From Hymenobacter ruricola (GTDB lineage Bacteria > Bacteroidota > Bacteroidia > Cytophagales > Hymenobacteraceae), in assembly GCF_015694525.1 (NCBI RefSeq), contig NZ_JADQDM010000021.1, positions 23,973 to 87,972 on the forward strand: a stretch of DNA of 64,000 nucleotides, given 5' to 3'. The notes below the pieces were generated by a model, which saw only the letters and a list, made by a program, of their open reading frames with translations, was not told where the DNA came from and made no database searches. Shown here one piece after another: positions 47,498 through 56,137 of this stretch (positions within the stretch are counted from its first letter, which is position 1; every line of letters starts with the position of its first letter). The translations under genes and the position numbers were made by a program.

Positions 47498-47716
47498 ATG
47501 GACCTCAACCAGAATAACCTCAACGACCAAACCGAGCTGAAGGCTCGCGGCAACTGGAACCAAGTAAAAGGCGAGGCCAAGCAGAAGTGGGGCCAGCTCA
47601 CCGACGACGACCTCGACTACGAGGACGGCAAGCAGGACGAGTGGTTCGGCCGCCTGCAAGAGAAAACCGGCCACGCCGTGGAAGACATCAAGAACTGGTT
47701 CCACCGCACGTTCTAG
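47498..47716 (+). CDS. CsbD-like stress protein
   Basis: A 72-residue CsbD-family protein: LKARGNWNQVKGEAKQKWGQLTDDDLDYEDGKQDEWFGRLQ fits the family pattern N-W-x(2)-xKGxxKxxxGxLTDDDL. The C-terminal part EKTGHAVEDIKNWF is the usual short helix. CsbD proteins are general-stress proteins of unknown mechanism in many bacteria. Together with the two lipoprotein genes upstream it suggests an envelope/stress cluster. Confidence 0.9.
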   Translation: MDLNQNNLNDQTELKARGNWNQVKGEAKQKWGQLTDDDLDYEDGKQDEWFGRLQEKTGHAVEDIKNWFHRTF

Positions 47717-47775
47717 CCCAACTGAATCTGACCAAGCAAGGCGCCTTCCAATCCACCGCCGCTGCTTAGTTATTC

Positions 47776-47807
47776 AAAAGCCCCTCCTGGTAGCAGAAGG
47801 GGCTTTT
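47776..47807 (+). terminator. CsbD gene terminator
   Basis: AAAAGCCCCT and AGGGGCTTTT (47776-47785, 47798-47807) with a 12-nt loop and further T residues. Confidence 0.85.
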
Positions 47808-47897
47808 TTGTTGGCATTCCTTTGCACAGCACTCCCAACTACATAGCAGAATCGGCGCTATTCTTGCTCGTGAGGCTTTCGTATTTTATTTCCATTT

Positions 47898-50459
47898 ATG
47901 AAAGCAAACTTTCTACTCCGAGGACGTTTTGGGCTGTGGGCGCTGGGCTGCCTGGTGCTAGTTGCTGGCACTGCCCGGGCGCAGGGCCCCACCATTGACC
48001 CCACGTTTCAGGCCACCAACGTAGCCATCGCAGCCTCTGCCCGGCAAGTAGTGCAACTGCCCAGCGGCAAGCGGGTGCTGCTGGGCAGCTTCCGGCAAGT
48101 GGGCGCCATGACCAGCAACGGCCTGGTGCGCCTGCTGGCGGGCAGCAACCAGGTCGATGCGGTGTTTCAGGCCAACACGGCTAGCCTAAACGTGGCCGAG
48201 GTGGACCGCCTTATCGCCCTGCCCAACGACCAGCTCCTGCTCTTCTCACAGGCCAATAATTCCCTACTCACTCTGGGCACGGTCAGTCGGCGTGGCTTAT
48301 TGCGCCTCAACGCCGACGGAACCCCGGACGCTTCTTTTAACACGGGTACTGGCCCCAGCGTGGGGGTGAACGATGTAGTGGTACAGCCCGACGGGAAACT
48401 GTTGCTGGCCGGGGCATTCACGCAATTCAACGGCCAAACCGTTAACCGACTAATTCGCCTCAACGCCGATGGAACGCTTGATGCCACGTTTCAAGTCAGC
48501 ATTTCGAATAGCAATGGGCAGTATGCTTACATAAATCGGGTGGTGCTTCAGCCCGACGGCAGATTGCTGCTGGCTGGCTACTTTTCGACGGTGCAAGGAC
48601 AGGCGGTGGGTCTGCTGGCCCGCTTGCTGCCCGCCGGCACGCTGGATACCAGCTTTAGCGCCCCTGTTATCGCCAGCGGCCATTTTATTGCCGGCATGGC
48701 CGTTCAGCCCGATGCCAAAATCCTGGCCGCTTACGTGCTTTATCAAGGCATTGGCACCCCACCTCCGCCCCTCATCCGCCTGCTTCCAGACGGCACTCCG
48801 GATGCGTCGTTTCAAACCGGCACCAGTTTTAGCAGCGGGTTCAACAGCCCGGTGCTGCCCACGCAGCCGGTGGTGGTGGAGCCGGGCGGCGGCATCCTCG
48901 TGGCCACCACGGCCCTTTCCTACAACGGGCAGCCCATTGGCCGGGTGGCGCGCCTGCTGCCCAGTGGCAGCCTGGACACAAGCTTTCAAACCCAGCAAAT
49001 CAGCGGAGCCTTGTACCCCGAGGCGCCCACGTCGCTGCAGCTGCTGGCCAACGGGCAGCTGCTCACCAATTACAAGCTGCTCAACCCCACCGGCACGGTG
49101 GATGCCGGCTTCGACCCGCAGCTGAAAAACCCGGGCCAGGTGATGGCCCTGGCGCTGCAGCCCGACGGCAAGCTGCTGGTGGGCGGCATCTTCACCGAAA
49201 TCAGCGGGGTGGCGGCCGGCAGCCTGGCCCGCCTCAACCCCGACGGCACGCCCGACGCGGCTTTCACCACGGCCGCCGCCACCAACGGCATCGTGTACGA
49301 CCTGGCCTTGCAGCCCGACGGCAAGCTGCTGGTGGGCGGCGACTTTACGCTGCTGGGCGGCACGACGCGGCAGGCCCTGGGGCGCCTCCTGCCCACGGGC
49401 GTGGCCGACGCGGCTTTTGCGTCCCCCATTCAGCCGCCGCCCTCGGCCCTGAACGTGCCCAAAGTGCGCGCCCTGGCCGTGCAGCCCGACGGCAACGTCC
49501 TCATTTCGGGTATGTTCATCCTCACGCCCGGGGGCGGAGCCAATGCGTCGCGCACGTCGGCCCGGCTGCTGGGCAGCACGGGCCAGGTCGATGCTAGCTT
49601 CGCCTACCCGTCGGCCTTCAACGTGGTGCAGTTCCTGGTGCAGCCCGATGGCCGGATTGTGGTGGGCGGCCAGGGCACGGTGGGCAGCCGGCCCTACGCG
49701 CTGGTGCAGCGCCTGCTGCCCGACGGCAGCCCCGACCCGGCTTTCGTGACCACGCCCGCCACGGTGACGTTTGAGGCGGTGCGGGCCCTGCAGCTCGACG
49801 CGGCCGGCCGCCTCTACGTGGGCGGGCAGTTCACCCAGTTCGGCAGCGTGCCCAGCAGCGCGGTGGCCCGGCTGCTGCCCGACGGCACGCCCGATGTCAC
49901 CTTCACCACTACCCTGGGCAGCCAAAGCAACGTGTACGCCTTGGCCTTGCAGCCCAACGGCCGGTTGCTGGCCGGTGGGGCCTTGCTCACCAGCGGCGCC
50001 CAGGCCCATGGCAGCGCGCGCCTGCTGCCCACCGGCGCCCTCGATGTCAGCTACACCCCCACCGCGGGCCCCGACCGCCCGATATTCCGGTTACTGGTGC
50101 AGCCCGATGGCGCCATTGTGGCGGGCGGGGCCTTCACGTCGGTCAACGGTTCTTCCTTTTACACGGGCCTCACCCGGCTCCTCGACCCCAACGTGCTGAG
50201 CGTGGCTTCCCGGCACCGGCCCAAAGCCCCCACCCTGGCCTGGCCGGTGCCGGCCCACGCCTACCTGCACCTGGCCCTGGACGCCGCCAGCCGCCCCCAG
50301 CGCGTGGAGGTGCTCGATGCCCTGGGGCGCGTGGTGCTCACCCAGCCCACCCCGCAAGCCGAACTGACGCTGGCAACGGGCGCGCTGCCGGCCGGTGCTT
50401 ACGTGCTACGCGTGCAGTACGCCACCGGCCCCGTGACGCGGCGCGTAGCGTTGGAATAA
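47898..50459 (+). CDS. Delta-60 repeat beta-propeller protein with T9SS sorting domain
   Basis: An 853-residue secreted protein. Signal peptide LWALGCLVLVAGTARAQ. Residues about 60-760 are delta-60-type repeats (VLQPDGRLLLAGYFSTV ... LARLLPAGTLDTSF; ALQPDGKLLVGGIFTEI ... LARLNPDGTPDAAF), about 50-60 residues each, forming beta-propeller blades. The last 75 residues are a Por-secretion C-terminal domain (VEVLDALGRVVLTQP, LPAGAYVLRVQYATG), the export and surface-attachment signal. The repeats are more uniform at nucleotide level in the 3' half, showing recent repeat conversion. Ligand unknown. A 42-bp repeat array follows. Confidence 0.9.
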   Translation: MKANFLLRGRFGLWALGCLVLVAGTARAQGPTIDPTFQATNVAIAASARQVVQLPSGKRVLLGSFRQVGAMTSNGLVRLLAGSNQVDAVFQANTASLNVAEVDRLIALPNDQLLLFSQANNSLLTLGTVSRRGLLRLNADGTPDASFNTGTGPSVGVNDVVVQPDGKLLLAGAFTQFNGQTVNRLIRLNADGTLDATFQVSISNSNGQYAYINRVVLQPDGRLLLAGYFSTVQGQAVGLLARLLPAGTLDTSFSAPVIASGHFIAGMAVQPDAKILAAYVLYQGIGTPPPPLIRLLPDGTPDASFQTGTSFSSGFNSPVLPTQPVVVEPGGGILVATTALSYNGQPIGRVARLLPSGSLDTSFQTQQISGALYPEAPTSLQLLANGQLLTNYKLLNPTGTVDAGFDPQLKNPGQVMALALQPDGKLLVGGIFTEISGVAAGSLARLNPDGTPDAAFTTAAATNGIVYDLALQPDGKLLVGGDFTLLGGTTRQALGRLLPTGVADAAFASPIQPPPSALNVPKVRALAVQPDGNVLISGMFILTPGGGANASRTSARLLGSTGQVDASFAYPSAFNVVQFLVQPDGRIVVGGQGTVGSRPYALVQRLLPDGSPDPAFVTTPATVTFEAVRALQLDAAGRLYVGGQFTQFGSVPSSAVARLLPDGTPDVTFTTTLGSQSNVYALALQPNGRLLAGGALLTSGAQAHGSARLLPTGALDVSYTPTAGPDRPIFRLLVQPDGAIVAGGAFTSVNGSSFYTGLTRLLDPNVLSVASRHRPKAPTLAWPVPAHAYLHLALDAASRPQRVEVLDALGRVVLTQPTPQAELTLATGALPAGAYVLRVQYATGPVTRRVALE

Positions 50460-50469
50460 GCCGGGCCGA

Positions 50470-50672
50470 CGCCCCCTGGCGCAACTGCGTTCAGGGGGCG
50501 TCGGTGCTCACACCCCCTGAACGCAGTTGTGTTTGGGGAGCGTCAGGGCTCGCGCCCTTCAAACGCAAATGGGTTCGGGGGGCGCCGGTGCACATGCTCC
50601 CCTGGCGCAACTGCGTTGGGGGGGGCATGAGCACCGGCGCCCCCCGGCGCAGATGCGTGCGGGGGGCGTCTG
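50470..50672. repeat. Array of about five 42-bp palindromic units
   Basis: Five units of roughly 42 nt follow each other, each containing CCCCCTG-GCGCAACTGCGTT-CAGGGGG or a variant. Each unit is an imperfect palindrome, and successive units are alternately closer to either strand of the consensus (GCGCAACTGCGTT, then GAACGCAGTTGTGTT). The spacer parts (GTCGGTGCTCAC etc.) are also related. There are no unique spacers. This array fills the gap between the delta-60 gene and the next gene. Confidence 0.8.
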
Positions 50673-50722
50673 GCAAATAATGCCTATCTAGCAAACACAT
50701 TCATGCCTAAAAGCCTCAGCTT

Positions 50723-51469
50723 ATGCATTTCCACGCCTACCACCGCTCGCCCGATGCCGCCCCTGCCGGAGATGCCGCCGCCCCGGCCCCGAAGAAAAAA
50801 GGCCGCGCCACCCGCTTTTTGCCCACCACCGAGGTGGGCATCACGGCCCTGGCCACCGCCGTGGCCCCCGCCTACGCGGCCGGGGCAGCGGCCAACGCCG
50901 CGCTGGGCCTGATGTGGATGCCGCCGGCCACCTTTACGGCCCTGGCGGCCGAACTGGCCACCCACCTCGACACGGCCAACGTGACCAAGGCCGACGTGAG
51001 CCCCAACGCGGAAGCCATCGACCGGCTCGACGCCGAAATCAACCAGCGCCTGGGCAACGTGCGCACCTACCTGGAGGCGCAATACGAGGACGCGGACGAC
51101 GCCACCGTGCGCGGCTACCTGCCGGCCCTGGGCTTCCGGCTGCAGCACGGCAGCTACGTGTTTCCGAAGGGCCAGCAAGACCGCCTCAACGCCCTCACCA
51201 CCCTGCTCACTGGCCTGGCGAAGCACGGCCTGAAAACCAAAAAATACGGCCTCGCCTACTGGACGGCCATGCGCGACGACTACCGGACCGCCCTGGCCAC
51301 GGCCGGCAACGCCGCGGGTGCCGTCTCGACGGTGGTGGACACCAAAAACGAGCTGCTCGACCAAGTGACGGAGGTGCTGCGCGCCATCTATTACCTGCTG
51401 CGGGCCCAGTACCCCAAAACCTGGAAGGCCAAGCTGCGGGCCTACGGCTACCAGGAGGAGGGGTATTAG
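50723..51469 (+). CDS. Hypothetical protein, 248 aa
   Basis: No family recognised. The N-terminus (MHFHAYHRSPDAAPAGDAAAPAPKKKGRATR) is disordered and basic; the rest is helical (AINAEIDRLDAEIN-type heptads, TTLLTGLAKHGLKTKKYGLAYW, ELLDQVTEVLRAIYYLLRAQYP). No signal peptide. The C-terminus WKAKLRAYGYQEEGY is Tyr-rich. It is flanked on both sides by repeat elements and I cannot suggest a function. Confidence 0.65.
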   Translation: MHFHAYHRSPDAAPAGDAAAPAPKKKGRATRFLPTTEVGITALATAVAPAYAAGAAANAALGLMWMPPATFTALAAELATHLDTANVTKADVSPNAEAIDRLDAEINQRLGNVRTYLEAQYEDADDATVRGYLPALGFRLQHGSYVFPKGQQDRLNALTTLLTGLAKHGLKTKKYGLAYWTAMRDDYRTALATAGNAAGAVSTVVDTKNELLDQVTEVLRAIYYLLRAQYPKTWKAKLRAYGYQEEGY

Positions 51470-51472
51470 GAG

Positions 51473-51665
51473 GTAAGAGTTAGGGGTTAGGAGTTAAAGG
51501 GGAGGAGTCGGGGCGTCTGTCATCCTGAGCGCAGCGAAGGACCTTCTCACGTCAGCGCCGTCTGCACTTAATTACTGCAAGTCGTTCCTCGGTGAGAAGG
51601 TCCTTCGCTGCGCTCAGGATGACAGACGCCCCGACTCCTCCCCCTAACTCTTAACTCCTAACTCC
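51473..51665. repeat. Nested palindrome: GTCAT type A inside a 'gagttaggagttaa' element
   Basis: The inner perfect arms (51515-51550, 51592-51627) are the type A core. Outside them the arms go on with GGGGAGGAGTCGGGGC and GAGTTAGGGGTTAGGAGTTA on the left and near-perfect complements on the right (to 51665), so each arm is about 75 nt. The right arm overlaps the 3' end of the dehydrogenase gene and encodes its last residues (LGVKS) and stop. Confidence 0.9.
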
Positions 51666-52876
51666 AGCTCCGCCACGTAGTCGGCCAGGTACTGGTAGCG
51701 GGGCGTGAGCGCGCCGCCGGTGGCAATGGTGGCGCGGGCAATGACGCCCTCCGCGTCGGGGCCCAGCAGGTGGGGCAACACGTTGTCCAGCAGCTGGCGG
51801 CCGAAGTCGCGGCTGGCGTTGCGGGGCAGTTCGCAGGGCAGGTTGTCCACGGCCATCACCGTGAGGTTGGCGGGGCCGGAGTAGGGCGCCTCCAGCGCGC
51901 CGGTGGCGGGGTTGTAGTCGAAAGCCGGGTCGGCGATGGTGCTACTACGCTTGGTGACGGGAATGGAGCCGTCCACGTCGCAGGTCACGTCGGCGATGGT
52001 GTTGATGCGGAAGCCCGGCATCCGGGTGTCGGCTTCCTCGAACAAACGGGGCGCCGCCGGGTGCCAGTAGGCGCAGGCAATGAGCAAGTCCGTCACGGGC
52101 ACGAACATGCCGAAGGCCGACTCGTACTCCTGCGGGTTTTTGTGGAAGTCGGCGGTGTCCCACACGCGGCCGTCGCGGCGGCGGTTGTAGTCGGAGCTGC
52201 GCAGCTGCGCGTACACCGGCTCGTTGAAATCCAGGTACAGGTAGTCGTACACGCTCACCCGCCGGATGCCCATGCGGTCGAGCACTTCCAGGGCGCCCTG
52301 CGCCACGCGGCCCGAGCCCGTGACGGCCATTTTGATGGGCGGCAGCTTCTTCACCTTGAAAAATTCCTCCTGCATGTCGTCCATGTCCACGCACTGCCAG
52401 GCGGGCTTCAGCTCGTAGAGGCCGTGCTTGCGGCCGTAGGTGAGCAGGCCATTGTAGGCCCCCACAATGCCCGCGTAGCGCCCAAACGCTACGATGCGCT
52501 CGCCGCGCTCGTTGGTCAGCATCTCGTAGTCGACCAGCGTAATGTTCCGGCGCAGCACTTCTTGCAGCAGCTGGCGGTTGGCGGGCTGCTTCTTCACGGT
52601 GTGCGAGAAAAAGAGGTAGGTTTTGTTGGGAATGAGCTGGTCAACGGCCACTTCTTTCACGCCCAGCAGCACGTCGCAGTCGCTCACATCGTCGCGCACT
52701 TCCAGGCCCAGGTCGCGGTATTCCTGGTCGGCGTAGCTGCGGATGGCGCTGCTTTGCACCACCAGCCCGAGGCCGGGGAAGGTGCTCAGTGCTTCCACGC
52801 ATTTCTTGGGCGTGAGGGGCACGCGCTTGTCGGGCGGGGTTTTGCTTTCGCGAATGAGGCCAATGGTGCGGGACAT
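51644..52876 (-). CDS. Saccharopine/alanine-dehydrogenase-like enzyme
   Basis: A 410-residue protein of the alanine dehydrogenase/PNT N-terminal superfamily. It opens GLIRESKTPPDKRVPLTPKK, has VDYEMLTNERGERIVAFGRYAG and the nucleotide-binding loop AVTGSGRVAQGALEVLDRMG, then DTRMPGFRINTIADVTCDVDGSIP and DNLPCELPRNAS, which are characteristic of fungal-type saccharopine dehydrogenase (lysine-forming) and its bacterial relatives. Role in lysine metabolism is probable; glutaryl-CoA dehydrogenase, another lysine-pathway enzyme type, is elsewhere in the window. C-terminal residues come from a repeat element. Confidence 0.82.
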   Translation of the reverse strand: MSRTIGLIRESKTPPDKRVPLTPKKCVEALSTFPGLGLVVQSSAIRSYADQEYRDLGLEVRDDVSDCDVLLGVKEVAVDQLIPNKTYLFFSHTVKKQPANRQLLQEVLRRNITLVDYEMLTNERGERIVAFGRYAGIVGAYNGLLTYGRKHGLYELKPAWQCVDMDDMQEEFFKVKKLPPIKMAVTGSGRVAQGALEVLDRMGIRRVSVYDYLYLDFNEPVYAQLRSSDYNRRRDGRVWDTADFHKNPQEYESAFGMFVPVTDLLIACAYWHPAAPRLFEEADTRMPGFRINTIADVTCDVDGSIPVTKRSSTIADPAFDYNPATGALEAPYSGPANLTVMAVDNLPCELPRNASRDFGRQLLDNVLPHLLGPDAEGVIARATIATGGALTPRYQYLADYVAELELGVKS

Positions 52877-53012
52877 GGGTGGGTGGTGGGTGATGGAGGG
52901 AAATGCAAAGCTAAAGTTTTCAACATTGCCCGAAGGTTAATCCCTGGGATGAGCACCGGCAAAGCATGGGGCTTTTGCCCGGCCAGCGCGTCGGCGGCAA
53001 TCCTTTCGGGGC

Positions 53013-53020
53013 TACCTTTG
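53013..53020 (+). promoter_or_regulatory. -7 promoter box of gcvP
   Basis: TACCTTTG matches the consensus exactly, 44 nt before the gcvP ATG. Confidence 0.65.
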
Positions 53021-53064
53021 TTGTCTCCGAAACCAGCCTCCACTCCCATCATTTATTCGTCTTT

Positions 53065-55980
53065 ATGTCGTTGAAATTCTCGCCAGTTGACGTTTTTGAA
53101 GCTCGCCACAACGCGCCCGGCGCCGACGAGCAGGCCGCCATGCTCCGCACCATCGGGGTGGCCAGCATCGAGCAGCTCATCGACGAAACCGTGCCGCCGG
53201 CCATCCGCCTCAAGAAGCCGCTCAACCTGCCGGCCGCCCTCAGTGAGCGCGCTTTCCTGGCCAAGTTCAAGCAGATTGCCGGCCAGAACCAGGTGTTCAA
53301 AACCTACATCGGCCTCGGCTACCACGACACCACCCTGCCCCCGGTTATCCAGCGCAACATTCTGGAAAACCCCGGCTGGTACACCGCCTACACGCCCTAC
53401 CAGGCCGAAATCGCCCAGGGCCGCCTCGAAGCCCTCATCAATTACCAGACGATGGTGATTGACCTCACCGGCCTCGAAATCGCCAACGCCAGCTTGCTCG
53501 ACGAAGGCACCGCCGCCGCCGAAGCCATGCACATGCTGCACAGCCAGACCAAGAAAAAAGGCGCCCACCAGTACTTCGTGTCGGAGCAGGTGTTGCCCCA
53601 AACCATCGACTTGCTGCGCACCCGCGCCACGCCGGTGGGCATTGAGCTGGTGGTGGGCGACCACCGCCAGATTGACCTCAGCGGCGACGGCTTTTTCGGC
53701 GCCATGGTGCAGTACCCGGCCGCCGACGGTGAGGTATTTGATTACAAAGACTTCATCGCGCAAGCCCAGAAGAATAACGTGTTTGTGGTGATGGGCGCCG
53801 ACCTGCTGGCTCTCACCCTGCTGACTTCGCCCGGCGAGCTGGGCGCCGACGTGTGCGTGGGCAACTCGCAGCGCTTCGGCGTGCCGATGGGCTACGGCGG
53901 CCCGCACGCCGGCTTCTTCTCCTGCAAAGAGCAGTTCAAGCGCGTGATTCCCGGCCGCCTCATCGGCCAGAGCATCGACGCGGCCGGCAACAAGGCCTAC
54001 CGCATGGCCCTGCAAACCCGCGAGCAGCACATCCGCCGCGAAAAAGCCACCTCCAACATCTGCACTGCCCAGGTGCTGCTGAGCGTGCTGGCCGGCATGT
54101 ACGCCGTGTACCACGGCCCCCAGCGCCTCCGTCAGTTCGCCGTGAACACCCACGTGCTGGCTCAAACCCTGGAAGCCGGCCTGAAAAAGCTGGACGTGGA
54201 GCAAACCAACTCAGCCTACTTTGACACCCTGAGCCTGCGCCTCGAAAGCGCCGAGCTGCAGCAGGCCCTGCGCCAGGAGGCCGAAGCCGCCCGCATCAAC
54301 TTCCGCTACTTCGACGAGGTGCGCGTGGGCATTTCACTGAACCAGAACACCGAGCTGAGCGACGTGAACGACATTTTGAACGTCTTCGCCAAAGTGCTGG
54401 GCAAGCAAGCTGATGCCGCAGACATGCCCACCGAGGCCGAGCTGACCTGGCCCGCCAGCCTGGTGCGCAGCAGCGAATACCTCACGCACCCCATCTTCAA
54501 CACGCACCACGCCGAGCACGAGATGCTGCGCTACATGAAGCAGCTCGAAAACAAGGACCTGAGCCTGGCGCACAGCATGATTCCGCTGGGCTCGTGCACC
54601 ATGAAGCTCAACGCCACCGCCGAAATGATTCCGGTGACCTGGGCCGAAATCGGCGGTTTGCACCCCTTCGCCCCCATCGAGCAGGCCCAGGGCTACCAGC
54701 AGATTTTCTCCGACCTGCAAGCCTGGCTGTGCGAGGTGACCGGCTTTGCGGCCGTGAGCCTGCAGCCGAACTCCGGCGCGCAAGGCGAGTACGCCGGCCT
54801 GCTGGCCATCAAAGGCTACCACGACGCCCGCGGCGACCACCACCGCAACGTGGCCCTGATTCCGGCCTCGGCCCACGGCACCAACCCCGCCTCGGCCGTG
54901 ATGGCCGGCATGCAGGTGGTGGTGGTGAAAAGCACCGAAGACGGCAACATCGACGTGGCCGACCTCAAGGCCCAGGCCGAGAAGCACGCCGCCAACCTGA
55001 GCTGCCTCATGGTGACCTACCCCAGCACGCACGGCGTGTACGAGGAAACCATCATCGACATCTGCCAGACCATTCACAACCACGGCGGCCGCGTGTACAT
55101 GGACGGCGCCAACATGAACGCCCAAGTGGGCCTCACCTCGCCCGCCAACATTGGCGCCGACGTGTGCCACCTCAACCTGCACAAAACGTTCTGCATCCCG
55201 CACGGCGGCGGCGGCCCCGGCGTGGGCCCCATCGGCGTGGTAGCCGACCTGGTGCCCTACCTGCCCGGCCACGCCGTGGTGCCGGTGGAAGGCCGCGCCG
55301 AAGGCTCGGTTTCGGCCGCGCCGTGGGGTTCGGCCAGCATCCTGCCCATCAGCTACGCCTACATTTCGATGATGGGCGGCGAGGGCCTGACGCGCGCCAC
55401 CCAGATTGCCATCCTCAACGCCAACTACATCAAGGCCCGCCTGGAGGCGCACTACCCGGTGCTGTACTCGGGCAGCAACGGCCGCTGCGCCCACGAAATG
55501 ATTCTGGAATGCCGCCAGTTCAAGAAGGCCGGCATTGAAGTCGAGGACATCGCCAAGCGCCTCATGGACTACGGCTTCCACGCGCCCACCGTGTCGTTCC
55601 CCGTGGCCGGTACCCTGATGGTGGAGCCCACCGAAAGCGAGAGCAAGGACGAGTTGGACCGTTTCTGCGACGCCATGATTTCCATCCGCAAGGAAATTGC
55701 GGCGGTGGAGTCGGGCCAGGCCGACGCCAAAGAGAACGTGCTGAAGCACGCCCCGCACACCGCCGCCACCGTCCTCACCCACGAGTGGACCCGCCCCTAC
55801 ACCCGCGAGCAGGCCGTGTACCCCATGGACTACGTGCGCGCCAACAAGTTTTGGCCCAGCGTTAGCCGCATCGACTCGGCCTACGGCGACCGCAACCTCA
55901 TCTGCGCCTGCACCCCCATTGAGCAGTACGCCGATAAGGAAGAGGACTTGGTGCAGGCTGATAAAGGGCCGTCGTACTAG
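53065..55980 (+). CDS. gcvP: Glycine dehydrogenase (decarboxylating), P protein
   Basis: A 971-residue P protein of the glycine cleavage system, full-length (both halves fused). It decarboxylates glycine and passes the aminomethyl group to the lipoyl arm of GcvH. The start MSLKFSPVDVFEARHN is the normal N-terminus; the frame further upstream passes the promoter. N-terminal half: YTAYTPYQAEIAQGRLEAL, GVPMGYGGPHAGFF. C-terminal half: PLGSCTMKLNAT, PNSGAQGEYAGL, HGTNPASAVMAG, and the PLP-binding Lys in HLNLHKTFCIPHGGGGPG (about residue 706). gcvH/gcvT are not in the window. Confidence 0.98.
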   Translation: MSLKFSPVDVFEARHNAPGADEQAAMLRTIGVASIEQLIDETVPPAIRLKKPLNLPAALSERAFLAKFKQIAGQNQVFKTYIGLGYHDTTLPPVIQRNILENPGWYTAYTPYQAEIAQGRLEALINYQTMVIDLTGLEIANASLLDEGTAAAEAMHMLHSQTKKKGAHQYFVSEQVLPQTIDLLRTRATPVGIELVVGDHRQIDLSGDGFFGAMVQYPAADGEVFDYKDFIAQAQKNNVFVVMGADLLALTLLTSPGELGADVCVGNSQRFGVPMGYGGPHAGFFSCKEQFKRVIPGRLIGQSIDAAGNKAYRMALQTREQHIRREKATSNICTAQVLLSVLAGMYAVYHGPQRLRQFAVNTHVLAQTLEAGLKKLDVEQTNSAYFDTLSLRLESAELQQALRQEAEAARINFRYFDEVRVGISLNQNTELSDVNDILNVFAKVLGKQADAADMPTEAELTWPASLVRSSEYLTHPIFNTHHAEHEMLRYMKQLENKDLSLAHSMIPLGSCTMKLNATAEMIPVTWAEIGGLHPFAPIEQAQGYQQIFSDLQAWLCEVTGFAAVSLQPNSGAQGEYAGLLAIKGYHDARGDHHRNVALIPASAHGTNPASAVMAGMQVVVVKSTEDGNIDVADLKAQAEKHAANLSCLMVTYPSTHGVYEETIIDICQTIHNHGGRVYMDGANMNAQVGLTSPANIGADVCHLNLHKTFCIPHGGGGPGVGPIGVVADLVPYLPGHAVVPVEGRAEGSVSAAPWGSASILPISYAYISMMGGEGLTRATQIAILNANYIKARLEAHYPVLYSGSNGRCAHEMILECRQFKKAGIEVEDIAKRLMDYGFHAPTVSFPVAGTLMVEPTESESKDELDRFCDAMISIRKEIAAVESGQADAKENVLKHAPHTAATVLTHEWTRPYTREQAVYPMDYVRANKFWPSVSRIDSAYGDRNLICACTPIEQYADKEEDLVQADKGPSY

Positions 55981-56001
55981 GAGGATTGATGGGTTGGTAA
56001 C

Positions 56002-56137
56002 GGGGGGAAGGAAAGTGAAAGCGCCTGTCATCCTGAGCGCAGCGAAGGACCTTATCACGTGAGAACGATTCGTCCCGACGTGGTAAGGTCCTTCGCTGCG
56101 CTCAGGATGACAGGCGCTTTCACTTTCCTTCCCCCCC
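56002..56137. repeat. GTCAT-family palindrome with arms extended to about 59 nt
   Basis: Left arm 56002-56060, right arm 56078-56137. The type A core is flanked by GGGGGGAAGGAAAGTGAAAG + CGCC on the left and its exact complement on the right. These outer parts do not occur in other copies. The right arm ends at the stop codon of the sensor kinase gene. Confidence 0.92.

Noticed and set aside
50491..50700. A 69-codon minus-strand frame with 14-residue repeats across the 42-bp array
   Set aside because: The repeats follow from an array period divisible by three. There is no start signal, and it encodes only the array.
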